The notes: generated by a model from the sequence alone, not told the origin. DNA of 64,000 nt from JAJFUI01 sp039698035 (GCA_039698035.1 JBDKSW010000019.1:1-64000); one strand, 5' to 3'. Shown: positions 8,437 through 16,924, numbered from the stretch's first letter. Numbers and translations: made by a program.

Positions 8437-8744
8437 CAGTTGCTGCTAAAGCCAAACGCTTTGGCCGGCTTCCGCCCGAGCGGATTCTTCACGAACTTCT
8501 TGCGGCACTCGGGACAAAGATCGAACCGCAATTGTTGATAGACGTCGTCGCCGACTTCATCACTGTCCGAGTCTTCCAGACCTTCGAGAATGTCTTGGAT
8601 CTCCTCCAAGTGGTCGCGGTCTTCGTCCTCGACATTCGCGCCGGTCGGATCGAACGCGGCGTAGATCTCCATCTTGACGACGTACCGGAGATCGTCGTGC
8701 GAATCCAATTCCCGCTTGCACAGGTCGCATGAGTACCGAATCAT
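8436..8744 (-). CDS. Small zinc-finger-like acidic protein
   Basis: Function unknown. The 102-residue protein has two CxxC pairs, C6-C9 and C77-C80, which probably bind one zinc, flanking a very acidic middle (about 38-66, rich in E and D). Its stop overlaps the start of the thermonuclease gene, which implies co-expression. The layout of a CDLC N-terminus with a CPEC near the end is one I associate with short uncharacterised planctomycete proteins, but I cannot name a family. Confidence 0.75.
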   Translation of the reverse strand: MIRYSCDLCKRELDSHDDLRYVVKMEIYAAFDPTGANVEDEDRDHLEEIQDILEGLEDSDSDEVGDDVYQQLRFDLCPECRKKFVKNPLGRKPAKAFGFSSN

Positions 8745-9155
8745 GTCTCCGCTCCCCGCTGCCAGTCAGCCGTTGGCCGCTGTTGTCTGTTACTCCCCAC
8801 ACCCGACATCAATCATCGTAATGCGCCCGCGTGAAACCGACAAGCCGACCCGGCCAAATTTCAACCACCGCCTGGCGGAGGCGACACAAAAGCGGGATCG
8901 CCTCGCCAGCAATCGACCAGCGCGGCGATGGCGGGAAATCACATGCGTCTTGTGGTCGCCACCTCCATTGTAATAGCGTAAAAAAACGCACACTGGCATT
9001 GCCCCGGAAATCGGGGTACAATACCGCAAGTTGGAAAACTCATGCTAGCAATGCTCCCCGCAAGGGCTATCGGGGACGCAATGTCTTTTTTCTCGCTGCG
9101 GCATTCCGTCGCGGCCGTTTTCCGACTGGCGTTTTAGCGCAGGAAGGGGGTTGCC
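8745..9155. other. Divergent intergenic region upstream of the HNH gene
   Basis: No gene supported. It contains the candidate promoter at 8993-9022 and a leader of about 130 nt with a T-rich stretch near 9082-9090. Confidence 0.5.
8993..9022 (+). promoter_or_regulatory. Possible promoter with operator-like dyad before the HNH gene
   Basis: CTGGCA (8993-8998) and TACAAT (9017-9022) are 18 bases apart, with an A-tract just upstream. The spacer holds an inverted repeat, CCCCG-GAAAT-CGGGG (9002-9016), that could be a repressor site. Confidence 0.35.
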
Positions 9156-9869
9156 GTGAACAGCTCTCAAACGGTCGATGCGCATTCCGCCCGGGCGGCC
9201 GGCCCGCGACGCAACCTCGCACCGCGCCCCGCTCCTGCTGCCGCTCCTAGCACAGCGCTCGATTGCAGCGTGCTGGTGCTCAACCGGCTCTACATGGCTG
9301 TCCATGTCGTCAACGTGCGACGTGCTTTCGGCCTGCTCTGTCGCAATTTAGCCGAGGTGATCGATTTTGACGATGGCCAATTCGCCGCCCACACGTTTGA
9401 CTCGTGGCGCGAGCACAGCGAATTCAGCGCGTCGGTCAAACAGCCCGGCGACGATTGGATCCGAGCGGTCAACTTTGAAATCCTGGTCCCGCGCGTCATC
9501 CGTCTGTTGCGGTTTGACAGGCTGCCAAAGCAGAAACTGCACCTAAGTCGTCGGAACGTCCTGGCGCGCGACGGCCACATCTGCCAATACTGCGGCCGGC
9601 ACTTTCCGACACCGCTCCTGAGCATCGATCACGTCGTTCCGCGAAGTCGCGGTGGCGAAACCACTTGGGAGAACGTCGTTTGTGCCTGCTTGACCTGCAA
9701 TGCCAAGAAGGGAGGCCGAACACCGCACGAGGCCCGCATGAAGCTCATCCATCATCCGGTCCGTCCCAAGCGCAATCCGCTTCTCATGATGAAGCTCTGC
9801 GATCCCAGGTACGCGCTGTGGCGAACCTGGCTCCAAAGCGCCCAGTGGGAGGTTGGCGCCCGCGACTGA
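9156..9869 (+). CDS. HNH endonuclease
   Basis: A 237-residue protein with a C-terminal HNH nuclease domain of the RRXRR/McrA-like type: CQYC near residue 142, the metal-binding SIDHVVPRSRGG near 153-164 and the second zinc pair CLTC with NAKKGGR. Residues about 37-130 form the N-terminal part common to stand-alone planctomycete and cyanobacterial HNH proteins. The start is GTG with a strong AGGAAGGGGG site. No intron, intein or restriction partner is adjacent, so it is likely a solitary housekeeping or repair-type HNH rather than a mobile homing enzyme, although the role is unproven. Confidence 0.88.
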   Translation: MNSSQTVDAHSARAAGPRRNLAPRPAPAAAPSTALDCSVLVLNRLYMAVHVVNVRRAFGLLCRNLAEVIDFDDGQFAAHTFDSWREHSEFSASVKQPGDDWIRAVNFEILVPRVIRLLRFDRLPKQKLHLSRRNVLARDGHICQYCGRHFPTPLLSIDHVVPRSRGGETTWENVVCACLTCNAKKGGRTPHEARMKLIHHPVRPKRNPLLMMKLCDPRYALWRTWLQSAQWEVGARD

Positions 9870-10201
9870 TTGGAGTGCGCTCGGTCGCAGGCGTCAAAAG
9901 GCATGTGGCACGCGGTCCCACAGGACATGCGTGGCCCTGGGAGGAAGGCCCCAGAACGGGTCTTGCTTCAAACCGAAAACGCGTCAACCATCGGACTCTC
10001 TAACCCTCTGCCTCACAACGCTTTTTTTGACCTTTTCCGTACTCTCCGAGCGGCTCCGACTGGAGGCACGCCGCACCCGAATGGAGCCCACAAACCGGCT
10101 TGTTTCTTTGGACGTTTACAATTAGAATCGAAAACGGGTGAGATTTGTCGCCTAGATTCGTCCTCTTGCCCCGTTTTCCTTACGTACGAGGAAACCAGAG
10201 C
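9870..10201. other. Intergenic region upstream of the sigma factor gene
   Basis: No gene supported. It holds a seven-T run near 10022-10028 without a strong stem, and a promoter at 10100-10128. Confidence 0.5.
10100..10128 (+). promoter_or_regulatory. Promoter of the ECF sigma factor gene
   Basis: TTGTTT (10100-10105), a 17-base spacer and TAGAAT (10123-10128). The leader would be about 67 nt. Confidence 0.45.
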
Positions 10202-10792
10202 GTGGCACTCTCCGAGATTGATCGAAATCTGCTGGATCGATGCCTTCAACGGAAGCCCAGGGCATGGGAAGACCTGGTCGACCGTTTCATGGGCCTCGTC
10301 GTGCATGTGGTGAACCACACAGCCCGCGCCCGCAGTATTCGTCTCTCGGCGGCCGATCGCGATGACCTCTGTGCCGAGGTCTTTCTCGGACTCGTAAGAA
10401 ACGACTTCGGAGCCCTCCGCGGATTCCAAGGCCGGAGCAGCTTGGCGACCTATCTGACGGTCGTCGCTCGGCGCATCGTCGTCAAAGAGCTCTTGGCCCG
10501 CATGTCGGCCTCGCGTCTCGGCGATGGCCAATCGCAGCACACGGCCGAGGGCGTGCCGGACCCGCACCATACCGTCGAAGAACGTCTCAGCCAGCACGAG
10601 GAAGTTGAACGGTTGCTCCGCGGCCTGCAGGGGACCGAGGCGCAAGTCGTCCGGATGTACCACCTGGAAGGCAAGAGCTACCAGGACATCAGCCACGTCG
10701 TCGGCATGCCCGAAAACAGCATTGGGCCCATTCTCAGCCGCGCCCGCAACCGAATGCGCCGCGCCGGTGAAGACTCGTTCGCCAGCTCGTAG
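10202..10792 (+). CDS. RNA polymerase sigma factor, ECF-like (sigma-70 family)
   Basis: The 196-residue protein has region 2 (about residues 15-85, including the DDLCAEVFLGLV segment that contacts core polymerase) and region 4 (about 130-185), with a helix-turn-helix around KSYQDISHVVGMPENSIGP for -35 recognition. There is no region 1 or 3, as expected for an ECF-type factor. The GTG start is chosen because GAGGAAA lies about nine bases upstream. No anti-sigma gene is adjacent; the convergent neighbour is the deacetylase. The regulon is unknown. Confidence 0.88.
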   Translation: MALSEIDRNLLDRCLQRKPRAWEDLVDRFMGLVVHVVNHTARARSIRLSAADRDDLCAEVFLGLVRNDFGALRGFQGRSSLATYLTVVARRIVVKELLARMSASRLGDGQSQHTAEGVPDPHHTVEERLSQHEEVERLLRGLQGTEAQVVRMYHLEGKSYQDISHVVGMPENSIGPILSRARNRMRRAGEDSFASS

Positions 10793-10812
10793 GCAAGGGC
10801 GCCAGATCGCGT

Positions 10813-11910
10813 CTACGCCTGCTGCAACCGACCGCAGTGCGCGGCTGCCGCGTTGGCCAGGCCCGTCAGGCTGTAGCCGCCTTCGAGAATCGACACCAAC
10901 CGGCCGCCCGCATGATGCTGGGCCATCTCCATCAACAGTCCGGTCAGCTCCACATAGTCGCGGTCCTTCAGCTCCAGCCGGCCCAATGGGTCGCCGTGCC
11001 GCGCGTCAAATCCTGCCGAGAGGATCACCAACTCCGGCTTGAAGCGGTCTACGGCCGGCGCCAAACAGCTTTGATAGGCCGCGAAAACTTCCTTGCGACC
11101 CGCGCCCCGCGACAACGGACAGTTCAGCGTCGTCCCAAGCCCCTTGCCGCGTCCCGTCTCGTCCTTCGTGCCCGTCCACGGATACCAGGGGCTCTGGTGC
11201 GTGCTGAAATAGAACACCGAATCATCTTCATAGAAGATGCTCTGTGTCCCGTTGCCGTGATGCACGTCCCAATCGACGATCAAAACTTTGCCGATTCCCA
11301 GTTTCTTTTGGGCGTGCCGCGCCGCGATCGCCGCATTGTTGAAAATGCAGAAGCCCATGCCGCGATCGGCCGTCGCGTGGTGTCCTGGCGGGCGTGTTAG
11401 GCAGAAAGCGTTTCGGGCCTTCCCGGCAAGCACGGTCTCGACGCCGACGCACGCCGCGCCGGCCGCATACCGGGCCGCTTTCAGCGAATCGTGGCAAAGA
11501 AACGTATCGCCCGTGCTGAGCTTCTTGGCCCCCGATTCAATCTCGCGTCGCACGGAAGCCAAATAGCCCGCCGCGTGACACGCCCGAATCTCCTGGTCTG
11601 TCGCCGCCCTGGGCTGCACCGTCCGCAGCCCGGAAAAATACTTGGCCTTGCTCAGCGACTGTGTCACCGCGTCGTACCGTTGTGGGCACTCGAACTTCCG
11701 CCGACTCGGCACGTGGCTCCGCGAGACGTCGTCATACACCAGCGCGGTCGGACGACGACGCGGCCCGATCCGCGACGGGACCGACGGACCGGCAAGAGCC
11801 GACTCGGTCAGCACGGCCATCGCGCCCGCGCCAACCGCCAAGCTCCGCAAAAATTGGCGTCGCGTCGCAACCGTCGGCTCGGTTGAACGAGACCAGCGCG
11901 CATCACTCAC
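10813..11910 (-). CDS. Exported histone deacetylase-family hydrolase
   Basis: This 365-residue enzyme belongs to the arginase/deacetylase superfamily (class II HDAC, acetylpolyamine amidohydrolase). The proton-relay histidines are in RPPGHHA (H177-H178), the zinc ligands in DWDVHHGNGT (D215, H217) and GFDARHGD (near 300), and the transition-state tyrosine in EGGY near the end. The N-terminus carries a twin-arginine signal, TRRQFLRSL followed by a hydrophobic stretch to ALA near residue 40, so the folded metalloenzyme is probably exported by Tat. It lies downstream of a membrane acetyltransferase gene on the same strand. The GTG at 11910 is a tentative start. The substrate could be an acetylated polyamine or another small acetylated amine; histones are not implied. 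Confidence 0.88.
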   Translation of the reverse strand: MSDARWSRSTEPTVATRRQFLRSLAVGAGAMAVLTESALAGPSVPSRIGPRRRPTALVYDDVSRSHVPSRRKFECPQRYDAVTQSLSKAKYFSGLRTVQPRAATDQEIRACHAAGYLASVRREIESGAKKLSTGDTFLCHDSLKAARYAAGAACVGVETVLAGKARNAFCLTRPPGHHATADRGMGFCIFNNAAIAARHAQKKLGIGKVLIVDWDVHHGNGTQSIFYEDDSVFYFSTHQSPWYPWTGTKDETGRGKGLGTTLNCPLSRGAGRKEVFAAYQSCLAPAVDRFKPELVILSAGFDARHGDPLGRLELKDRDYVELTGLLMEMAQHHAGGRLVSILEGGYSLTGLANAAAAHCGRLQQA

Positions 11911-11965
11911 GGCTAGACCTGAAAGCGATTCCCCCGCAGCAGAAACGAAAAGGGACACATCAACC

Positions 11966-11982
11966 CTCAGTATATGACTGAG
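11966..11982. repeat. Perfect dyad overlapping the HDAC-family promoter
   Basis: CTCAGT-ATATG-ACTGAG is a perfect six-base-arm palindrome that covers the -10 box, in an operator-like position. Confidence 0.5.
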
Positions 11983-11996
11983 AATACCGAGGTGAA
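11969..11996 (-). promoter_or_regulatory. Possible promoter of the exported deacetylase gene
   Basis: Minus-strand TTCACC (11996-11991), a 16-base spacer and TATACT (11974-11969). The -10 sits within a palindrome. Confidence 0.4.
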
Positions 11997-12152
11997 GCCC
12001 CCTTTCGTTGCGACAGGGCCACCCCAGCGGCAGGGCAAAGGCGTTACGACTGTCGCGGAAACGACACGCCACGCGACACACCCCGACGCCAGCCCGCCAG
12101 AGAAGCCATCGGCTTGCACCGTGGACCGACTCTAGTCCGAGGCTGCAAACCG

Positions 12153-13313
12153 CTAAGCCCGGAGGAAAATCCGCCGCCGATAGAGAACCCAGCAAATGGC
12201 CCACAGAACGCCAACCTCGACGAGCGCGCTGCAAAGGTCCACTTGCTGAACGGGCCACTCGGCCTCGAGGAACACGTTGGTCCAATTGACGGCCGCGATG
12301 CTCAACTTGTCGACGAACGAGTCCAACACGTAAATCAACAACGCGTTGGCCCCCACGACGATAAACGGGAAGCTCCACCAACGGAGGCCGCCAACGTCCA
12401 GCACCGCGTAGAACAGGGCGAGCACCAGAAAACTCAGCCCGCCAGCCCACAAGATCATCGAGCTGGTCCAGACGTGCCGGTTCAAGGGGAGCCAGTAGCT
12501 CCAAACCCAGCCCGTCGCCGCGCAACTGAGACCGATCGCCACCATCCAAAGCAGCTTTCGGACGTTGGTCAAACGGCTGCGCAGCAGTTGGCCCGCCAGC
12601 GCGCCGAGCAGCACGGTCGCCGCAAAACCAAGGCTGCTCAAGACCCAAGTGAACCCGTGTGCCCGTCGGAACGGCCCCAGCACTATTTGGTCCACCCAGA
12701 GCGCCAGATTCGCGTCCGCACGCAACGTCCCGGCCGCATGCCCAGGAAACGGCACGAACATCAGAATGGCCCCATACGCCGCGACCAGCCCCACAAAGAG
12801 CCCCACCTGCCCCTTCACCGGCAGATGCAGCAAGGCCAGCGATGTCACCAAATAGCCTACGGCAATCGCCTGGAGGCAGTTGCTGAAAATTTCAAAAGTG
12901 CCAGGCAAGTAACGTATTTGCTGGAACACGATCCCGATGACCCACAGCAGCAGCACGCGGCGGAATATCCGGCCGTAGGTCGGTCTCAGCGGCCCGCCGC
13001 TCCGCATTCTCTTTGCCATCGCCCACGGCAACGCCGCGCCGACGACAAAAAGAAACATCGGCATGATAAAATCCCACGCGACGTAACCTTCCCACGGGTG
13101 GTCAAGCTGCGCCTTCAGCCCGTCGATCCAAGGGCACTCGGGGTAAAAGAACTGCACGGCCGCCACGAGCAACTCTCGCCCGCCAACGATCCAAACCATC
13201 GTCAGCCCCCGCAGGGCATCCAACGACAACACGCGCTGAGGGCAGGCCGCCACCGGCATGGCCGGCGCGGACAACGTGGCAGGACGGACCGACGCAACAC
13301 AGTCTGCAAGCAT
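12153..13313 (-). CDS. DUF5009 / HGSNAT-like membrane acetyltransferase
   Basis: A 386-residue polytopic membrane protein resembling the heparan-alpha-glucosaminide N-acetyltransferase group (DUF5009/NagX). The N-terminal SLDALRGLTMVWIVGGREL motif, the HPWEGYVAWDF loop and the following FLFVVGAALP helix are typical, with about ten hydrophobic helices. Family members move an acetyl group from cytosolic acetyl-CoA to a sugar acceptor across the membrane. The ATG at 13313 follows GAGAGGGA; the frame stays open further upstream but without a start context. It probably acetylates an envelope or imported amino sugar. The deacetylase gene follows 242 bases downstream. Confidence 0.85.
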   Translation of the reverse strand: MLADCVASVRPATLSAPAMPVAACPQRVLSLDALRGLTMVWIVGGRELLVAAVQFFYPECPWIDGLKAQLDHPWEGYVAWDFIMPMFLFVVGAALPWAMAKRMRSGGPLRPTYGRIFRRVLLLWVIGIVFQQIRYLPGTFEIFSNCLQAIAVGYLVTSLALLHLPVKGQVGLFVGLVAAYGAILMFVPFPGHAAGTLRADANLALWVDQIVLGPFRRAHGFTWVLSSLGFAATVLLGALAGQLLRSRLTNVRKLLWMVAIGLSCAATGWVWSYWLPLNRHVWTSSMILWAGGLSFLVLALFYAVLDVGGLRWWSFPFIVVGANALLIYVLDSFVDKLSIAAVNWTNVFLEAEWPVQQVDLCSALVEVGVLWAICWVLYRRRIFLRA

Positions 13314-13412
13314 CGAAATTCCCTCTCGTTCCAGCCGCCGCGCTCCGCGCAACGCTCGTCCAGTCTCAAGCCGAAGCCTGAAAGCCCGGGCAATTCCTCT
13401 TCTCGCCCGGCT

Positions 13413-13441
13413 ATTGTATTCGCCGACCCAAGGTGTAGCAA
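13413..13441 (-). promoter_or_regulatory. Promoter of the DUF5009 acetyltransferase gene
   Basis: Minus-strand TTGCTA (13441-13436), exactly 17 bases and TACAAT (13418-13413). The leader would be about 93 nt. Confidence 0.6.
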
Positions 13442-13529
13442 ACCCAATGCCACGCCATGAAAATCTTGGCTGCCAGCCTGCGCATACCGCACAAGACGGA
13501 AAAACACGCTTCAATACAGTCCGCCAACA

Positions 13530-13549
13530 GGGTAGGGCAGGGCGGGGCA
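13530..13549 (+). repeat. GGGCAG-type repeat, G-quadruplex-capable, intergenic
   Basis: GGGTAGGGCAGGGCGGGG has four G-tracts with loops of one or two bases; a degenerate copy follows at 13564-13578. Confidence 0.7.
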
Positions 13550-13617
13550 CGGCAGCGCCAAGTGGGGCAGAGCAGGGCTATTAAGTGGGGGGGGCTGATG
13601 TCTCCGATCTTTGAACC

Positions 13618-14715
13618 CTAACCGGCCGTCCTCGCCAACCGGCTGGCCACCCGCAACGCTTCGATCATGCTCCCCGTCTCGGCCCGGCGCTGCCAGGCGA
13701 TGTCGAACGCCGTGCCATGCGCCACACTCGTCCGAATGATGGGAAGTCCCAACGTCACGTTCACGGCTCGGTGCATGCCGAGCAGCTTGAGCGCGATGTG
13801 CCCCTGATCGTGATACATGGCCACGACGGCGTCGAACCGCCCGTCCCGGGCCTGGACCATCAGCGTATCTACCGGCAGGGGCCCCTCGAGCCACAGCCCC
13901 TCGGCGATGCCCCGTTCGACGGCCGGCCGAATGATCGACAGCTCCTCGTCGCCAAACAGCCCACCCTCGCCGGCATGCGGGTTGAGTGCGCAAACGGCGA
14001 TCCGCGGATGCACCAGTCCCGCCGGCGCTTCGCCGCGCGACCTGCCCCTCCCGTGTTGCCGCGGAACGTCGGAGCCCGTCTGCGTCATCAGCCGCCGCAT
14101 GAATCGATCCGCCAGCCGAGCCTTGCTCAAAATGGCATCCTCGGTCAGTTGGGCAAAGACGTTCTTCATCGCCGTATGCAGCGTCACGTGAACCACGGCA
14201 AGGCCCGCCGGCGGCAGCAGATCCTCGCTCGGTCCCAGATAGAGCATCATCGCAAAATCGCTGACGCCGCAAAGCTGCGCGAGCAATTCCGTGTGCCCCG
14301 GATAGTCGTGGCCCGCACGGTGCAACGCCTCTTTCTGGAGCGGTGCGGTGGTGATCGCGTCCACCCGTCGCGCCAGCGCAAGGTTCGCTGCCGCCAGCAC
14401 GGCGTCGTACGCCGCTTGTCCCGCCCGCGCGTCGAGTTTGCCAGGCGGAACCTCCAACGCATCGGCCGCCCCACAACGGATGCACGAAATCACGTCCGGC
14501 GACGGCCGTGCTTCCTCCGGATTGTCGATTTCCTCGACGCGAAGCCCCGTCCCCCAGAGTTCCACCGCGCGACGAATGATGTCAGGCTGCCCCAGGACCA
14601 CCGGGCGGCACCACTCGTGCACGATCGTCTCGCACCAAGTCCCCGCAATGATTTCCGGCCCCACTCCGGCCGGATCGCCCATCGTGATCGCAATCAAAGG
14701 TCTCGTGTCTGACAT
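13618..14715 (-). CDS. pdxA: 4-hydroxythreonine-4-phosphate dehydrogenase
   Basis: PdxA oxidises 4-phospho-hydroxythreonine in the DXP-dependent pyridoxal phosphate pathway. Hallmarks are MGDPAGVGPEI near the N-terminus, the metal-binding GHTELLA, LNPHAGEGG, MYHDQGHIALKLL with its metal His, and the C-terminal GLPIIRTSVAHGTAFDIA. The 365-residue protein is longer than E. coli PdxA (329) mainly through an insertion before the HPRIAV segment that contains GRGRSRGEAP, encoded in part by GGGGCAGG sequence. ATG 14715 is chosen from alignment; the ribosome site is weak. No other pdx gene is adjacent. Confidence 0.94.
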   Translation of the reverse strand: MSDTRPLIAITMGDPAGVGPEIIAGTWCETIVHEWCRPVVLGQPDIIRRAVELWGTGLRVEEIDNPEEARPSPDVISCIRCGAADALEVPPGKLDARAGQAAYDAVLAAANLALARRVDAITTAPLQKEALHRAGHDYPGHTELLAQLCGVSDFAMMLYLGPSEDLLPPAGLAVVHVTLHTAMKNVFAQLTEDAILSKARLADRFMRRLMTQTGSDVPRQHGRGRSRGEAPAGLVHPRIAVCALNPHAGEGGLFGDEELSIIRPAVERGIAEGLWLEGPLPVDTLMVQARDGRFDAVVAMYHDQGHIALKLLGMHRAVNVTLGLPIIRTSVAHGTAFDIAWQRRAETGSMIEALRVASRLARTAG

Positions 14716-14725
14716 CTTCGATTCA

Positions 14726-14751
14726 GTGTTCGTTCTTAGGTGTTCGTTCTT
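14726..14751. repeat. Direct repeat GTGTTCGTTCTT, two copies
   Basis: The 12-base unit occurs at 14726-14737 and 14740-14751 in the pdxA leader. It resembles other low-complexity short repeats in the window. Confidence 0.6.
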
Positions 14752-14879
14752 GCGACTCTTCAAAAGCCCGCATTTTACGCCGAAGACGGCCCACCGCCAC
14801 AGCCCAATTGTGCAAAACGAGCCATTATCCTAAGCTGATTCGAGTCGGAGCCCCCAAAATTCCCCATCCCCGTCCTGCC

Positions 14880-15320
14880 ATGCGAGCTTGCGTCCAACGT
14901 GTCCGTCACGCCTCGGTCACCGTCGCCCGTGAGGTCTGCGGCCACATCGGCCCCGGCCTGCTGGTCCTCCTCGGCGTCGCCCCCGACGATGCGGAATCGG
15001 ACGCCGTCTGGCTGGCCAAAAAGATCGCCGGGCTGCGGGTCTTCGAGGATCCCAACGGCAAGATGAATCTGGCGCTCGCCGACATGGGTGGCGCCATGCT
15101 GGTCGTGAGCCAGTTCACGCTGCTGGGCGATTGCCGCCACGGACGACGTCCCGACTTCACCGCCGCCGCGCCGCCCGAGCTGGCCGAGCGACTTTACGAG
15201 GTCTTCGTCCATGCCGTCGCCCAGCAGGGCGTGCCGGTCGCCACCGGCCGATTCCGCCAGCACATGGAGGTCGAACTGGTGAACGACGGCCCCGTCACGC
15301 TCATCGTCGAGAGCCGATAG
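14880..15320 (+). CDS. dtd: D-aminoacyl-tRNA deacylase
   Basis: DTD removes D-amino acids (and glycine from tRNA-Ala) from mischarged tRNA. The 146-residue length is standard, and both family signatures are present: SQFTLLGD followed by the RRPDF segment, and the C-terminal NDGPVT carrying the Gly-cisPro pair that rejects L-amino acids. ATG 14880 starts the conserved MRACVQRV. The gene is divergent from pdxA and convergent with the YdjM-like gene; no clear Shine-Dalgarno is seen. Confidence 0.95.
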   Translation: MRACVQRVRHASVTVAREVCGHIGPGLLVLLGVAPDDAESDAVWLAKKIAGLRVFEDPNGKMNLALADMGGAMLVVSQFTLLGDCRHGRRPDFTAAAPPELAERLYEVFVHAVAQQGVPVATGRFRQHMEVELVNDGPVTLIVESR

Positions 15321-15353
15321 CCGGCGTCCTTCGAGCGGCCTGGAGCGGCACCC

Positions 15354-16067
15354 TCATCGCGGCAAGATGCGATCGATCAGCCGCGTGGCCGTTTGCTGGA
15401 CCGCCCCCGGCCCGCCGGGCTGACCAGGCGTTTGCAGCCCTTGCGGCTCGAAGAGGATGGCCGCCGTCAAGATGGCCAGCTTCGCGTAGGCCGACGCGTT
15501 GGACCACCAGCCGCGTCCGACGAGCTTCATCGCCGTGCCAAACGAGCTTTTCAGCCGCAACCGACCGCCCGACCACGTGACGCTGTACAGTTCGTCGAGC
15601 AACAAGTGCGAGACGTAGCCGAGCACGACAGCCCCGGCCGTAAAGGCCCGGAGTCGCCAGTCTTCGCCCGAGGCCAGCAGGTACGCCAACTCGCCGAAGA
15701 TTGCGGCCGCCGGCAGACTGTGAAACATGCCGCGATGGACCGTGTAGCGTCTCAGCAGCGTCCCAAGACCGAAGCGAATCAGCAGATAGGCCCCTGCCCC
15801 GGCCAGGATCATCAGTTCCGGCGACAGGCCCCAATGCCGGAAGCGGTGCATGAGCATCATCGGGACCACGGCCGCGGCAAACGCCAGGCTCTCTTGCAAC
15901 GGCCGGCCCGAGTCGCTGTCGATGTCCGGCAGCATGCCCGACACGCTGCAAAGCCCGCCGGCCAGCAGACATGTCGGCCAAGGGACGCCGTACATCATGT
16001 AGGCCGCGCCGCCATAGCCGACGCCGATGAGACTGCTGACGGTGACGTGAGTTTTGAAACCGGCCAT
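15354..16067 (-). CDS. YdjM-like membrane-bound metal-dependent hydrolase
   Basis: A 237-residue inner-membrane protein of the YdjM/LexA-regulated putative hydrolase family. It begins with the conserved FKTHV segment, has the metal-site motif LPDIDSDSG in the first loop, HRGMFHSL in the centre and a later SHLLLDELY motif, among four to five hydrophobic helices. These His/Asp clusters probably bind metal, and relatives are suspected phospholipid or phosphoester hydrolases, but no activity is established. ATG 16067 is preceded by AAAGGTGG. It is convergent with dtd. Confidence 0.85.
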   Translation of the reverse strand: MAGFKTHVTVSSLIGVGYGGAAYMMYGVPWPTCLLAGGLCSVSGMLPDIDSDSGRPLQESLAFAAAVVPMMLMHRFRHWGLSPELMILAGAGAYLLIRFGLGTLLRRYTVHRGMFHSLPAAAIFGELAYLLASGEDWRLRAFTAGAVVLGYVSHLLLDELYSVTWSGGRLRLKSSFGTAMKLVGRGWWSNASAYAKLAILTAAILFEPQGLQTPGQPGGPGAVQQTATRLIDRILPR

Positions 16068-16232
16068 CGCAACCACCTTTCGGCCAAGAGACCTGGCGAC
16101 AACACCGCAGTCGCAACTTGTAGTCGCAGCCGCTGACGGCCACAAGAGCGATTGCCCAGAAAGAAGCCCCGGGCAAACGTGCGCCCCGCGAGGCGCAAGC
16201 CCTGAAACCTGAGACCGACCGCCGCAATGCCC

Positions 16233-16261
16233 TTCGCTTTTGCCCAGGTTCCCGCTATACT
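16233..16261 (+). promoter_or_regulatory. Possible promoter giving a leaderless cvpA-like mRNA
   Basis: TTCGCT (16233-16238), 17 bases, then TATACT (16256-16261), which ends nine bases before the ATG. No Shine-Dalgarno is present. Confidence 0.4.
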
Positions 16262-16270
16262 TCGGCCACC

Positions 16271-16924
16271 ATGATTGCCCCCTACGACATCGTGATGCTA
16301 GCGGTGCTAGCGGTGGCCGTGCTTTTCGGCATCTGGAAGGGGATGGTCTGGCAACTGGCCTCGCTCTGCTCGGTCGCGCTGAGCACGCTCGTGGCCATTC
16401 ACAGCAGCCAGGCTATCGCCCCGTGGTTCGGCAAGCAGGAGCCTTGGAACCGCTTTGCCGCCATGGCCGCGCTTTACGTCGTGACGGCCTTCGCCGTTTG
16501 GATCGTCTTTCGCCTGATCTCGAACGTCATCGACCGGGTGCAGCTCAAGGAGTTCGACCGGCAGCTTGGCGCCACGTTCGGACTGCTCAAAGGCGCACTC
16601 TATTGTGTGGTCATCACGTTCTTCGCGGTGACCTTGTCTGAAACGGGCCGGCAAGGCGTCCTTCAATCGCGTTCCGGCGACCTGATCGCTCGCGGCATCC
16701 GCTATGCCGATCCGATCCTGCCGGAAGACATCCGCACCTATCTCGGCAAGTACATTGCCGAGTTCGACGCCAAGTTGCACGCGCCGCCCGCCACAGCGGG
16801 CCAGACTGGCGGCACACCCGGCATGACCGCACCGGCCACCCAAACGCCCGCCGACGCGACCAGCCACCCATTGCCAACCCTACCGGCCAACAGCAGGGGA
16901 GGGACCGCAAAACCGTCGCGGTAA
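16271..16924 (+). CDS. CvpA family membrane protein
   Basis: The 217-residue protein matches CvpA: an N-terminal YDIVMLAVLAVAVLFGIWKG helix followed by three more hydrophobic segments up to about residue 120, then a soluble tail. The family is needed for colicin V export in E. coli and contributes to envelope homeostasis in other bacteria. The tail (about 170-217) is low in complexity and rich in Pro, Ala and Thr. It stands alone between divergent and convergent neighbours. Confidence 0.85.
   Translation: MIAPYDIVMLAVLAVAVLFGIWKGMVWQLASLCSVALSTLVAIHSSQAIAPWFGKQEPWNRFAAMAALYVVTAFAVWIVFRLISNVIDRVQLKEFDRQLGATFGLLKGALYCVVITFFAVTLSETGRQGVLQSRSGDLIARGIRYADPILPEDIRTYLGKYIAEFDAKLHAPPATAGQTGGTPGMTAPATQTPADATSHPLPTLPANSRGGTAKPSR

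Noticed and set aside
9156..9869. HNH gene as part of a mobile intron or restriction system
   Set aside because: No intron boundaries, reverse transcriptase, methylase or interrupted gene is present around it.
11911..12648. In-frame upstream extension of the HDAC-family gene
   Set aside because: It overlaps the well-supported DUF5009 gene in another frame, shows no homology, and the Tat signal begins after 11910.
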